64,000 nt of DNA from Ornithodoros turicata (GCF_037126465.1 NW_026999295.1:1240001-1304000); one strand, 5' to 3'. Positions 11,903 through 24,010 are shown, numbered from the stretch's first letter. Notes: generated by a model not told the origin, from the sequence alone. A program made the numbers and translations.

Positions 11903-13514
11903 AGGCATTCACAGTATATAATACCTTGTATGAACTGTTGTAGATCTAAACAGCCTCTACAGTACACTCTCAGAAATTAAAACCTGTCAGGGAACTGTGA
12001 TAATTGTTTCAGTTAATAGGCATGCACATATACGCTATAAGAAGAAAATTATTTATTGAGAATGCACATCTCTGGCTACTCATGTTGTTTACATCTACTG
12101 TTGATCACATTCATTTATCACATATTATATTCTTATATATTATTAATATATTATCACATATTCGATCATATTAAATTTAAAATTTAGCATATATGAGAAA
12201 ATATCAGGAGGGAAGTTGCTATTCATTGCTCATTCCAACCTAAAATTGAGTGCTATAAATTTAGAGAGCGTACCTGACCATTGTCATTCCTAAATATGTA
12301 TTGCCATTGTAGCAAGGTCACAAAACAATAAATGTAGTCTTTTGCGACCTCCCTGCACGTTCATTGTATCCTGAAACGCGTAAGTGCAAGAAATAAATCT
12401 TGAACTTCAATAAACTTGATGTTGTATAAACTTGACATAAAATGTTGAATAATATAATGAATGATATAAAATATTGAATAAACTTGAACTCGTATATTCT
12501 CTTTACTCATCATCAGTGATCTTCATTACAAAAGCATGTCGTGTTAGACTTTTTTTTTTTTTTTGAGTTTCACAGACTGGGTACACGAGGGCCAAAATGA
12601 CAAAATCACAACTGTTTGAAGCTCCAAATAGTCCTGTTGCAATTTGAAGACCATACGTGGAGCTGCATTTTTTTGAACATGCTCCACATAACAAGTATGA
12701 CAAAGTCAACACTGGATAGCAGGACCCCGTCCCCAAGCAGCTTTTCTCACGCTGCAGTTGTATTCAACAAAAGCATGTGAGTGCTGGAGAAGGACATTCA
12801 GTTTGGCACAACCGCGCCTGCAAATAATCAGAACAAATAAAGGAAGAAGCAAACAAATATAGAAGGGCTGTACTGCAAAAAGAGATGAGTCCTGTGTCTC
12901 AAGGAGGTGTTACCACTTTCTAAGTAACTTAATTGATTAAGCTTACATCACTACCTGATTAATTGCCTAACGAGTCTGATCTAATTGCGTGAAGTAATTA
13001 TTTGGGCTGCTTCGGTGTATCCATATTTGCGAGGCAAAGCACCGCTGTCGTTTACTAAAAGACTCTAAGGCGATGCTTGATATAAATCATACTAAACGCA
13101 TACACGGCTAAAACAACGGTTGTGATTCTACAGAACGATCTCTTTCTGCGATGCGAGTATATCTTTTCCCGGACCGTTCTTTATGGAACAATTTTTGTCC
13201 AGAACGCAGTACGGGATATTATATACATGGTTGTTGTTAACCTCAAGTCGTTTCTTATTGAAATATTGGCTGGGAAACGTGCTGTAGTACAATCCCCAGC
13301 GCTGCACTGCAGTGACGGTCTAGTTTCGGAATGCAAAACATAACGTAATTAAGAATCGAACGGCAGGACACCTGTGAAACACTGTTAGGATACATCAGTA
13401 TACTGGCACCTTACAAAATTGTGTGACGACAAACAGCGATCAATGCTAGCAGCGCAATAAATACTGACAATCTCTGTTGCCTCCCATTGTTTTCTATGGG
13501 CACACACAGCACTT
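11903..13514. other. AT-rich, no gene recognised
   Basis: Runs of AT (12120-12190), repeated AATAAACTTGA-like units (12395-12490) and a poly-T near 12550. The AATAAACTTGA units resemble short 3' tails of LINEs, but no coding remnant is attached. Confidence 0.5.
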
Positions 13515-13605
13515 TAGGGCCCACCAACATGGCGGCCCGAAGGCACGCCTCTCCCCCACGAGCCCCTCTCCCATGCGCGATCCAGCCTTTGTACATAGAG
13601 ATCAG
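13515..13605 (-). repeat. Dispersed repeat copy 2
   Basis: Inverted partner of 10572-10640, with AAAGGCTGGATCGCG and GGCCGCCAT on the minus strand. Confidence 0.6.
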
Positions 13606-16349
13606 TGATACGCACATACAGGCACGTGGAAATGTAATACAGCTAGTAATTGTGGTAATTGTGATAGTTTTGACAGCACTATATCAAGCACAAAAAATAA
13701 GACTATATTGCATGGACCGGGCTATTTCAAACAAACAATTGTTTGTAAATAAATTCATTCCGGAATCCGCTAGGGGACCCAATGTCGCAGCAAATAATCA
13801 CAGAACTGGCTGATGTTTGGTGAGTGTAAAACCGGTGATTTAAGTTAGGAAGTTACCATGGGATAAACCTATAAAAGATACAAGTAGTTCTGTGGCTATT
13901 GTGAACACGCGTGTCGTGCTGAGGTTGCAAGGGCCCGCGCGGCCAGCGCAAAAGACTTGTCAAAGCTGTCATTGCAGCTTGTGCGCTTGGTAAATTCACT
14001 GCCCAAATAAAATTCTTCTAACATGCTTCCTACTTCCAAATTCCTAACCAGCTCCGCCGCTGCAGCCAACTCGTACGTTGGACGACTGTATTATGAAGTT
14101 GTGGATCTTCAAACCACTCCAACCAAGTTATCGACGTGGTATGATTTTCCACGTCTTTTAACTCCTGCAGATGCATCCAGTTGGAAACGATATGCTTCAA
14201 GTGTAGCTACTTTTCGCCTTTTCTCTGTTTTTCTTTTTCTACCGTAGAACTTATTGTGTGTTAGTGAGAGGGCATATGGGAGGGCAGCTAGTTCCAAGGA
14301 GAGAGTTGGACAGGCCGCAGCCTCAGTTTTTGGCTAGCTCATTGCAGTGTATAACATACTGTACGAGACGCAGTGCACAAGTTTCAAGATAGAAAACCAT
14401 TGCCAATGCTGAGTGACAGCGTGCCATTTCACGCGGAAGAACGAACACCTTGATGATAATATGCTACAGTCCATAGTGCATCCGTCACACATGGCAAGCA
14501 ACAGTTATATGATTCTGAAGAATTGCTAAGAAAATCTGATCTACGAGACCTTCGTAACAATAATCTTGTTTAGCTGCTTTCACGATTTCTTTGTTTGGTT
14601 TACCAAATATTTCATTACATGTGCCAGTGATTTTAATCATATCCAATTTGTGCGTTTCTTAGTCTGAGACGGCAAAACATAACTCTGTTTATCCTTCAGA
14701 TTTCTGTCTTCTTACAGGAGATATGACATCGACAAACCTGGGTCAGTGTGTGCACAACCTTGGTCATCGATAGTAATGTTGTGATGACAAAGAAAGGTAC
14801 AGTTTGTAAATTTTAGCTGCAGGTCATCAATAAAGCAGTAAGGCAGGCATTTTGACGTGTTAGTAGATTCTGACGAAAAGGACTAGTGTGGTAGACTGAA
14901 ACCCATTTCTAATTGGTGAAGATTTCTCAGATATCCCACTCACTAAAGGAATCCCGGCAGTGTCTGTCCAAAAATAAGCACTGGGAATCCGCAACAAAGA
15001 TGGAGCACATAAAAAAATTAAGAGCTTTCGTGGAGGGCCTGTACTTCGTGTGGTATACAGATAAGTACATATGTAGAGAACGACTATGTAGCGGAAAAGT
15101 AAAAGACCAAAACAATAGGGAATTAAAAGCGAAGGAAATGTAGCGATTCCCTACTGTGTACCTATTTGTGTACCTGATGAAGTGCAGATCCTGTACAAAG
15201 GAGTGCAAACTATATTAACCGTACTTTTTGGAAACCAAATTGCTCCACAGTAATCAGATCATGCCTATTGATAAACCTCAAAATGTGAATAATAATAACC
15301 CCTTTGCAGCATTTTTGAAAAGCTGAGAGGCATTGAACATTGATATTGTAATTATTTAAGTCCTTTTTGTGTGAATCGTATGAAAGATAACGATTTTTGC
15401 AGTTTGCATCATTTTACGAAATATACCCATACGGAATGGCGAATTACTGATTATTGATAACAGCCATATCGAATTGGTGGGACCAATGCTTCCCGAGGTA
15501 TTAAGATTCACTAGTAAGATGGGTACCTTGGCAAAACTGCTAGAGGGAAGGGAAATGTAGTCTAGATTAAACGTAGGGTCATCCGCAAAGATTCGTCCCA
15601 AGAATGGAAATTATGTATACTAAATTACATGCCAATGGTACAGAACATGGCACATTGTTTGCACACGGAACAAGATCTAAGGTTTTATTGGGTACTCTGC
15701 ACTCTAAGTGAAATTTGAAAAAGCGTGTAATGCAATCTAGCTAACTTATTTCGGAATAAAACATACATTTAAGTTTGACAGGGTCTGCTGAGCTTGCACA
15801 GCTTAACTCTTACGAACAGGAAACTGTTCTAAAAGCTTCTGTTCAATCAATATGGAATCATAACGCTTGCAATCATAGGCTTGCAATAACTTGTTCACTT
15901 GTTGTACTAATGCATCGGTAACCCGACTTTGAGCACAACTTCGTCAAAGCATTTTTGATGAAGGCCTCTTCACTAACTTATGGTGACATGCTTTGAATGC
16001 TTTGTCTGAGAAGTTCTCTGACACTTTTTCTATTTGGTTTCCCATACCCCCAGCATAACCCAATCATCAAGGTGATATGCCGAAACCTTAGCTTCACATC
16101 AAGAGGGAACGCTTTCTTGACCACAAACACTGCAGCAGAAACACACATGAAACATTGCAAATCTAACAGGCTGGATTTAACATGCTACAGCTCCTACTCT
16201 TCCTTTTGTGTAGTAACGGATAGCGCCAGCTTTCATCTAATCCACAATCGAGATGTTTGGCCAGAGGGCGATTTGTCCCGTGTATTTTGTGACAGAATTC
16301 CTTCACTGGAGGCTACTGTAAGTGCTACTACTTTATCTGTACATTCGGC
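13606..16349. other. No gene recognised
   Basis: Includes frames of 60-118 codons without known domains. The frame at 15997-16353 lies directly 5' of the LINE endonuclease and could be a remnant of that LINE's first ORF, but I cannot assign it. Confidence 0.45.
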
Positions 16350-16632
16350 ATGACTAACATGTTTTCTGTATATTATCAGAACGCTATAGGTCTCCGCACA
16401 AGGCAAAGAGTATTCTCAGCTAGCCTGTGGCTTCCAGTTACAATAATATATGGATTACCGAAACTTGGTTGCATTCACATTTTCTTAGTTCCGGTTATTT
16501 TGGTAACGAATATGAGGTCTCCCGACATGACAGAGATTATGGCTCATTGGGCCTACAAATTTGTGGGTTGTCCTTATCGCTGTTTATGCATCTGTTCCTG
16601 CCTTTCGACAGTACGACCTCGAAAGTAATCAC

Positions 16633-17997
16633 TAGAGCCCAGATTCCTAAGCAATTGCCTTTTTTTTTTGTTTGTGCGGTTGTAATAGTGCCTTATCAAT
16701 ACAGGAGCACGAACTGGGTACTTAGGAACCTCCTGTATCGATTTGATAGTGCCTATAAATGCCTATGCCAGCATTAGCGCCTATTTTGGCAAAGATGCCT
16801 AAAACTCCGATTACACATCGAAAAATACCTTTAACAGCTCTAAGGCGGTGGCGAAACTTCACTGGTCAGGTGAAATTGACATTGGTCACGTCGCACATCC
16901 TTTTGAAGCCATCGATCGCTTGAAAGGCGCGAGTATCTCAAAGGTGCTGAAATGTAAAGCTGATAATTGAGAATCTGTTACTCTGTACAGTTGCTCGTTC
17001 TTTCTCTACCTTCTAGCATTGTGTGGTTTTGCACGTCGTAATTGTAAAATATAGGCATGTTTTGTAACGGTGTTGTCGGGTGTGGGGTAAATGAGGGGTG
17101 TGACGAACTAAGAGAGGCACAGCACAGGCCCGGTACGATCCCTGCAGTTTTGCAACATGAGGAAGCTGAACTCCTTGTGGGCAGTCAGGACCAGAGTGGA
17201 GTTTTTAGTCCACTATAGCCATAGGTACACGAGCGAAAGTGACACCATGTCTAGTGTAAGCAGACTTGATCCCCCATATTTGCCTGCTAGTGCGAGTCTT
17301 GTGGTAATGCTGAAAACAAAATGTAGAAGGTGAAGCTTCAAAGATTCTAGGACTAAGAAATTTGCGCGTTAGACTACAACCTCCGATGCTCCAAGCCCAT
17401 CTCGCATAGCGCCAGTACACCGCCCGTGACAAGCCCTTCTGAGAAGTGTCGTTAAATGGGTGGCAATGACTAGAATACTTTAAAAGCGATAAAACCCCCG
17501 TGCCGGGGAACAAGTCAACAGACGACACAACACACAGACACAGACTCTTGTGTCGTCTGTTGACTTGTTCCCCGGCACGGGGGTTTTATCGCTTTTAAAG
17601 TATGCTGTACCGAACAGCCCAATTTTTAACCATTTTCAATGACTAGAAGCCTTGTGACCACAGTAGGATGGATAAGCTTTACATTTCGTGCAGCAAAAAT
17701 GTTAGAGAAATAGTGACAACTCTCACGAAAGAAGGAAGTCACTGTGATTTGGTGTGTTTATCCTTTCTCTGTGTTCCAGCCTCAGAACATCAATTTCCAC
17801 AACTCTCATTTATCATATTGTTGATGCAAATGTAACTTATTTATTCACTTTGTTTTTGCACTTTCAGAGCTACAGATGAACAAAATAAATAAGTTTATGG
17901 TGTCTATAATGCCATTTTTGGTGCCAAATTTTTTTTGCGCCTTTTATAAGTGCCAAAAAACATTTTTTTTTTTTCGTGCTTAAAAATCCGGGCTCTA
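16633..17997. mobile_element. hAT-type element inserted in LINE A
   Basis: Termini are TAGAGCCCAGATT and the inverse AATCCGGGCTCTA. Both sides carry the identical 8-bp duplication GTAATCAC (16625-16632, 17998-18005). Removing the element rejoins the LINE endonuclease frame (…STTSK-VITSLFA…), independent support for the boundaries. No transposase is recognisable; the interior holds the large palindrome at 17475-17603, so it is non-autonomous and itself invaded. Confidence 0.92.
17475..17603. repeat. Perfect palindrome, 56-bp arms
   Basis: The arm 17475-17530 (starting ATACTTTAAAAGCGATAAAA, ending GACGACACAA) is followed by a 17-base spacer and its inverse at 17548-17603. The inner sequence TTGTGTCGTCTG recurs in the palindrome at 22181-22340, pointing to one family of PLE-like tails duplicated head-on. 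Confidence 0.9.
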
Positions 17998-18187
17998 GTA
18001 ATCACAAGTCTGTTTGCGTCGAAATACCAAGGCTCAACTGGCGAACTAATGCTCAAGGTCTCTTATCTCCTTGAGTTTCTCGATTACCATAGCCTTGTAT
18101 CCTGTCAAATATATTTAAAAACTGCTCGTCCTACACACTGGATCTGGTAATTAGCAACTTTCATATGAAAGACATAATAACCACTTC

Positions 18188-18389
18188 AATGATGAAAGAA
18201 GGAAGTCACTGAAAAGCTAGCCAGCTGTAGTGGGTGGTTTGTCCCTTCAGATGACGCACCTTCGGAAGTCGCTGGGGACGTATGTTAGCTTAGCTCAATT
18301 GATAAGAGCACTGGACCGGTAATCCAGAAGATGTGGGTTTGAGTCCTATAGCTAGCTAACCTTTTCAGTGACTTCCTTCTTTCATCATT
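18188..18389 (+). mobile_element. Hairpin MITE carrying a tRNA gene
   Basis: Perfect 29-bp inverted ends (AATGATGAAAGAAGGAAGTC..., 18188-18216 and 18361-18389) enclose ~140 bp containing a full tRNA-like cloverleaf. It sits inside LINE A. The end sequence GAAAGAAGGAAGTCACTG plus a downstream block (GTTCCAGTCTCAGAACATCA) also occurs, without the tRNA, at 17733-17800 inside the hAT element, so the family has tRNA-plus and tRNA-minus forms. Confidence 0.8.
18284..18357 (+). tRNA. tRNA-like cloverleaf, anticodon GGT (Thr-type)
   Basis: A 7-bp acceptor stem (GTTAGCT with AGCTAGC, one G-U), D stem GCTC/GAGC, anticodon stem CTGGA/TCCAG with loop CCGGTAA (anticodon GGT), 5-nt variable loop, and T stem GTGGG/CCTAT with two G-U pairs. 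The A-box is TAGCTTAGCTCAATTGATAA and the B-box GGTTTGAGTCC (one change from consensus). Eukaryotes normally decode Thr ACC with AGT-anticodon tRNAs, and the copy lies inside a mobile hairpin, so it is read as a repeat-borne tRNA relative that may or may not be transcribed. Confidence 0.6.
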
Positions 18390-20644
18390 AATTTCTTAGG
18401 CACTTGAGGCTTTGTATGTATTTGTCCTTTCTATCTGTTCCAGTCTCAGAACATCAATTTCCATCATAACTACTGCAACCGCATTAGTTGAGCCTTACAA
18501 ATCTCATCCGCCCTTGATCACTATTTTTCCCCTTACCGCTAATCGACGATATCCAGAGGTCAGAAACGGCTATGAGTACAGTAGGGGCGACTACTTACAG
18601 CTGTGCAGATTTTATGCCAACGCTGACTGGTTTCCAGTAAGAAATGCTGATTACATTAATATTGCCACAGCTAATCTTACCAGCTTAGTTCTTGATGTCA
18701 TCGACAGATTCCAAAATGTAAAGTCAAATTGAGAAGATACCCTTACTGGTTTTCTCGGAAACTAAGATGCCTCATGCGCAGAAAGCTTCATTTTCACCAC
18801 AGATATGTAGCTATGCGCAGTTCCTACTGGCACAATAAATTTTCAGTTGTTCGTCGTCAAATAAAAAGATTATGTAGACGGGATGATTTCTGTAGAGGGT
18901 TCGCTTAGTAGAAATCCTAAAATGTTCCGGAGATATGTTAAAATCAAAATGTCGCCTGATACATGTTGTATGTGTCTGTTAGAAGGCAACGCCCCTGTGA
19001 CTCACTCCATTGAAGTTGCCAATGAATTTGCTAAACAGTGTGCTGAAGTGGTTTGAACAAAGCAAAACTCCCCTTGCAATTGTACAAAGTGTACATCCAG
19101 CATTCCGACAACTTCTTTTACACTGTCACACATTTACATAACTGAGTCAGATGTTTATTTTGCTATGAAAGACCCGAAAGGTAACAGAAGTTGTGGCTTC
19201 AGCAAGGTACCCAACTTCATTGTGAAAGGTCGTGCTTTAGTGTTTGCTCCTATACTAGCAACTATATTTGATAGGTCTCTTAGACAACGTGTGTTCCCAT
19301 CGTTATGGAAAAAATCCATTATTCCTGTACATGAATCTGGGTCGCACCAATTCTTCAGCACACTATCGGCTGATATCGCTATTTTCGTTTCTCAAAGTTC
19401 TTCGAAAAGATAACATTCATCCACCTTTCGTCGTTTTTAAATCTTTGCTGTCAGCTACCCAGCATGGCTTTATTTCTGGTAGAGCAGTAGAAACAAACTT
19501 GGTCACTTTCCTTAATTATATGGGACAAAGAGTAGCATCGGGCTTACAAGTTGATACTATTTTTTTTTTTTAGTGCTTCAATTCGGTTTGTCACCCATTG
19601 TTATTATGTACATTATCACACTATGGTATTAGTAATCCACTTTGCTCATGGTTTGCCTCTTATCTCTCTGACAGATTGAATGTTGTTCGTGTCAACGGTT
19701 ATTCATGCTCTTATAATGTATCCGCAGGTGTACCACAGGGGTCTTACTTAGGTCCTCTACCTTTTAACATCTTTGTGAATGACCTGCCAACTTGTGTGAA
19801 AAATTTAAATGTTCTTCAATAAGCAGATGACCTGAAGCTCTTGAGAGAAATTAGATGCTAATTAGAGATTGTATATTGCTCCAGGATGATATTACTTCTC
19901 TTATTGAGGGGTGCTATAATAACATACTCATGCTTAATGATGGTAAGACATTCATGATTTCATTCACAAGGAAAATTAATTGGATTACCCACAAATACTA
20001 TCTTTCGACTTTAACAATTGTAAATGTCGATGTTACTTGTGATCTCAGCGTTCATCTTGAACACTTCTTATCTTTTGTTCACCATGTCAACAAAGTAACA
20101 TCTGCAGCAATGAGAAACTTTGGTCTTGTTGCCCGCATTTCTAAATTATTCTCGAGTCCTTCTTGCTTCTTACGTCTGTACATCACTTTGGTTGTGCCAC
20201 ATCTAGAATTTGCTTGTACCGCATGGTCGACATGGTCGACGATACTTGACAAGACAACAAGCGATCGAAAAAGTGCAGTAACTTTTCATCAGATTGTTCC
20301 ATGATAGACAAATTTGCGTTTCTATTTATTACAGCTGTCATCACCTGCTACGAAAATTAGGTTTGCCAACATTATTATCTCGTTGAGCTATTCATGATAT
20401 TTTGTCCCTGCACAGAGTACATAGTTCATTCCCTCCTTGATTGTACCTATCGGCTATCGTCTCTTTCTTTTAATGTGCCGTCAAAGGTGCTATGTCATTC
20501 CCCTATTTTTTACACCGCTACACACAGTGACTATAGTCCATTAACATGCCTAATGACTAATTTCAATCACATTTATCATCAGCCCGGTGTCAGCATTTTT
20601 ATGCCCTGTAGCTTATTTTATATAGTGCTGTAAAACCTATTGAC

Positions 20645-21850
20645 TCGATCGAAACTAGGTTCTGGAAAACCGAAAAAATCCTGACGCGTGCCAAGTAAGC
20701 TTCATCACAAGATATTCCAACGCACTTCCAACCATCAAAGCCATTCTACAGGAGCACGAGCCCCTCTTCCAAAGCAGTGACCGACTTAGCAATATATTCA
20801 CCCATCCCATACAGGTGACATACCGACGCGCAAAAAACTTAGCAGAACCATTGGTCAATGCCAAAATCAGCGATACGAGCGCCCCGTACACGGGTACACG
20901 ACCCTGCAACCTCCCGCGCTGCAAAACATGCAAGCACGTTCAACACACTAACTCCATCAAAAGCACTGCGAGCAATTACACCGACGCCGTTAACCACGCA
21001 TTCACATGCACTAGCTCCAATGTCATATACTGCATTGAATGCGGCGACTGCTTTATGCAATACATTGGTGAAACCGGCCAACAAATGAACAACCGCCTTA
21101 CCGGACACAGAACCGACACGTCCAACAAACTCCCCAAAGCAGTCGCCGAACATTTTAACGTTCCTGGACACAATTTTGACAACATTAAACTATATATTTT
21201 AGAAACCGGGTTTAGATCCACACATGACAGACGTGATAGGGAGTCTTATCTCATATACAGGTTCAACGCTCTTCACCAGTCCGGTATCAACAAATCACAA
21301 GGCACCCTGGAAACACTTCACAAATAAAATATGGTTTTCCCTTCTATCTCCATTATCATCAGTTATGTTCTGCATGGCCACTGCCTTCTGCTTTCTTTAT
21401 TGCATGCCACAACTTTGTATCACAAATATTAAAAAAAAAACCTTTGCTCGTTCTGGAATTTTCCCCACGTAACCACTAACCTCCTTATCTTTCGCTATGC
21501 TTGCCAATTCTTGCCTATTGTCCCAGTTCGTCCACGTGTTCGTGAACCCCCATTTTTCTGTAACCGGTCAGGAGCCTAGATGACTTCGTTCACATAATAC
21601 CCTGCACACTCTAACAAAGCGGCCATTCACTCCGGCTGTAAAAACCCGTACGGACCCTTTCTTCCCTCCGGGCTGTTGACACACAATTCGCATGAACCTT
21701 TAAACACGTCACACCTAACCCTTTAAATACCATGCCAATGATGAGGACGGTGCCTAGAAGAAGAACAGTCTCTGTTCGAAATATCGGCGGCTTCTGTCCT
21801 GAGGCAACTCCCTTCCTACATCTCTACCGGTTCGCTGGATTTCTACCCAT
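20645..21850 (+). pseudogene. Penelope-like element A: RT end plus GIY-YIG endonuclease
   Basis: From the base after a TAA at 20694-20696, one frame runs open to 21327. It contains the end of a PLE reverse transcriptase (SNALPTIKAIL..., THPIQVTYRRAKNLAEP...), a CxxxxC linker (CNLPRCKTCKHV) and a GIY-YIG nuclease core (VIYCIECGDCFMQYIGETGQ, then AEHFNVPGHNF and RRDRESYLIYRF). The catalytic-type Tyr, Gly, Arg/His and Glu region is readable. The RT palm is missing, so the copy is 5'-truncated, with a stop and shift at its start. The 3' region (to ~21850) carries the AGAAGA-hairpin-GAAA motif typical of these tails. Confidence 0.85.
21765..21800 (+). ncRNA. PLE-tail hairpin motif (copy 1)
   Basis: AGAAGA is followed by the 6-bp hairpin GAACAG-TCT-CTGTTC and then GAAATATCGGC. 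The same frame of invariant flanks around a different stem is seen at 51514-51552 and 52652-52690. It may be a degenerate hammerhead-ribozyme core, since PLEs are known to carry hammerheads; cleavage competence is unproven. Confidence 0.4.
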
Positions 21851-22180
21851 CTACTATTGTTTAGCTGTTTGTTACATGATGTTTCTAATGTTCATTATTT
21901 TGTTTTAGGTCATTGTGCACCATTAGGTAGACCTTTATATGTTGTTAATGGGCACTTTATAAAAATAAGCTTAAAACTTAGAACGAGACACAAGAACTGG
22001 TTCACCAATGAAACTCGCAACAGGCATGGCGCGTGCTAGGTTCATGTCTTTTGGAAGTGAAGATCCAATAACTTAGTAAGCACATAATACCTTCTCTTCA
22101 TCTGAAAAATGAGCAGCATACAAGCTGTGTATGTATGTCCTCTTTTCTGCATTCCTTCCAGTTTCTGATAAACACCAAGG
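21851..22180. other. No gene recognised
   Basis: Short unassigned sequence between the PLE tail and the next palindrome. Confidence 0.4.
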
Positions 22181-22340
22181 AGGGGAACCCGAGACAGGGA
22201 TGAAGAGACGACACAACAAATTCTCAAACACAGCAAAAACCTTCAATGCAACTGTGCCCTATATATCCAAAAACCTCCGTGTTTTGCTGTGTTTGAGAAT
22301 TTGTTGTGTCGTCTCTTCATCCCTGTCTCGGGTTCCCCTC
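22181..22340. repeat. Palindrome, ~60-bp arms, PLE-tail sequence
   Basis: The left arm 22181-22240 (AGGGGAACCCGAGACAGGGA...) pairs with 22279-22340 (...CCCTGTCTCGGGTTCCCCT) across a 38-base spacer; one A is extra in the left arm. The block GTGTTTGAGAATTTGTTGTG and the CTCGGGTTCC text also appear at 36820 and, diverged, at 44455 and 44925 around a GIY-YIG frame, tying it to PLE 3' tails. Confidence 0.85.
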
Positions 22341-23660
22341 TTTGATCATGCACCAGCTTGTCAGCGCTTTGTCTCTTCTATCGATCATCTGATAAACACC
22401 CAGTGTGAAAACCTGTTGTTCGTACTGTCTTTCCCAGCCATGATCAGTTCATGAGTTCTGGCTGACAACTTCATGAAATTTGGTGTGAAGAAGGTTGAGT
22501 TTACATACATGATGATATTATAATTTGGTGTGATGTGAGAACACAAGATGGACACTCATCATTTTGGCTAATGTGCACATGGTTCGCATGAATCCAAGGA
22601 AAATATAACTAATGGTTGTAGTATACATAGATATATTTTTTAGATAATGTTAATTATAAGTGCAGGCAAGCTGGTGGATAAAATACATACTCAGAGAAGC
22701 CTGAAATTGGGCACTAGTAAGAGCGATATACACGAACTGGGAGCTCAAGAGCCCCGTGCACGTGGCCCCTGTGAGTGTCTGCTATTCTTCCTACTGCCCA
22801 AGCTCAGGCTTCTTCAAGTTTAGATATTATGTACACTTTTGATGACTAGCAAATAGTTGCACATGTTACAGAAACAATAAGACGGAAACAACGGCCTAAT
22901 GGGGGAAGGGATGCCCCAACCGTGTGCTTGTCTAGTGTCTCTCATGGTGACCACTAGGGTGATTGGCAAAATGCAGGACAGTGTTGGAGGCAGTACTTCT
23001 GCCTGAAAACCAGCCTTCTGTATGTTTCTTGTCTTTTGTCTTTCTTCTGTTTGCATTGACAAATCTCACAAAACCGTGGTTCAGGTTTCTGAGGAAAGCA
23101 GTTGGAAACGCAGAAGATCTTCCTGGATAATAGAGAGTGACCCAACTTCAAATGGCATACATTGCCAGCTTACACCAGCTTTTGGCCCACCAGCCCTCCC
23201 ATATATTGAAACCGGAACTTTACATTAAAATGTGCCTTTTCCCCTTAAAACATAACTCATTAAAGTATGACGTCTACCATAAAATGAGGCTACCATAAAG
23301 CAGCCTGGAAGCACCATCAGTTTACACGGGACAATTTTTTCCTCCCATGCCAGCTGGGACATTATCTTTGGTGCCATTCTTTTCGGGACCCTTTTTCCTG
23401 GAGCAAGTTTTTCTCTAACCCAGGACTTCCACGTCTCTCTTGAGAAGGGTCAACGTGCAGCACCTTGGGTTTGTGAGCTTGTGTGAGTAAAGCATTAAGA
23501 CCCCGACCAGGCAGGACAGAAGGCCCGTGCCGAATGAGGAGTGAGAGAGGGCACGTAAAATGTTAATAGGGAGTTTTAGTACATCGGCACATTGCTAAGC
23601 TTGGATTTGATAGCTTCTGTTATCATATCGTTTTCATTCAAAAATTCCTTAATAACCGTT
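22341..23660. other. No gene recognised
   Basis: The stretch to ~22450 continues PLE-tail text (ATCATGCACCAGCTTGTCAG). Beyond that there are only short frames with no domain. Confidence 0.45.
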
Positions 23661-23668
23661 TATGAGGA

Positions 23669-23822
23669 CGGGTGGATTTACGGGGGGGGATGTCCTGACC
23701 CCACCTTCAATTTCTGTTGTTACACAGAGTCTCAATTGACCCTGGTTGTGCAATAGCATGTTGCGCAAGGCAGGACCACCCCCCCCCCCCCCAAAAAAAA
23801 AAAAATCCTGGATCCGCCTCTG
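23669..23822. mobile_element. hAT MITE (copy of the 9508 family)
   Basis: Starts CGGGTGGATTTACGGG and ends CCTGGATCCGCCTCTG. The 8-bp duplication TATGAGGA/TACGAGGA flanks it (23661-23668, 23823-23830; one mismatch). Shares terminus and internal TTTCTGTTGTTACA-type text with 9508-9627. Contains long C and A homopolymers. Confidence 0.85.
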
Positions 23823-23857
23823 TACGAGGATACTAAGCAACAATGAATAGCAAAGCG

Positions 23858-24010
23858 ACGGTGAAGTCAGTCATTTCTGTAGAGCATTCGTTTGCCATGT
23901 GGAGAGCACCTATTCAATCTTGGGGGTAGTGCTTCAAAATGAAAGAAAGAAAACTGGGAAGGCTATCTGATAGTAACAAATGTAAATGCTGCAAGGGACA
24001 CACATGAAAG
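23858..24010 (+). mobile_element. tRNA-headed SINE-like repeat
   Basis: TCAGTCATTTCTGTAGAGC resembles an A-box, TTTGCCATG an anticodon region and CCTATTCAATCTTGG a degenerate B-box. The body end AGTAACAAATGTAAATGCTG recurs near 24530 in direct and near 24200 in inverted orientation. Confidence 0.45.

Larger units (their letters stand above)
16350..20640 (+). pseudogene. LINE A: CR1/Jockey-like non-LTR retrotransposon, decayed
   Basis: Plus-strand remnants in order. The APE-type endonuclease starts at YYQNAIGLRTR (about 16365) with the ITETWLHSH segment (16427 onward) and resumes after an insertion with TSLFASKY; the endonuclease end (LDLVISNF) is near 18140. A linker follows at 18480-19140. 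The reverse transcriptase has SVETNL-like, GVPQGS (about 19730) and ADD (19823) motifs, and the C-terminal region lies at 20140-20640. Several frame breaks are present, and the Tyr codon of the YADD box is a TAA stop, so the copy is dead. It is split by a hAT element (16633-17997) and a tRNA-bearing hairpin (18188-18389). Clade assignment within CR1/L2/Jockey is tentative. Confidence 0.85.

Noticed and set aside
15356..15601. Minus frame containing FADD as a possible RT active site
   Set aside because: No other RT motifs (no PQGS box, no flanking palm sequence); the four residues alone are likely chance.
21752..21800. Full hammerhead ribozyme using TGATGAG at 21754
   Set aside because: The C before UGAUGA is A, stem II would need a 25-base loop, and a better local hairpin uses the same bases; kept only as a hairpin motif.
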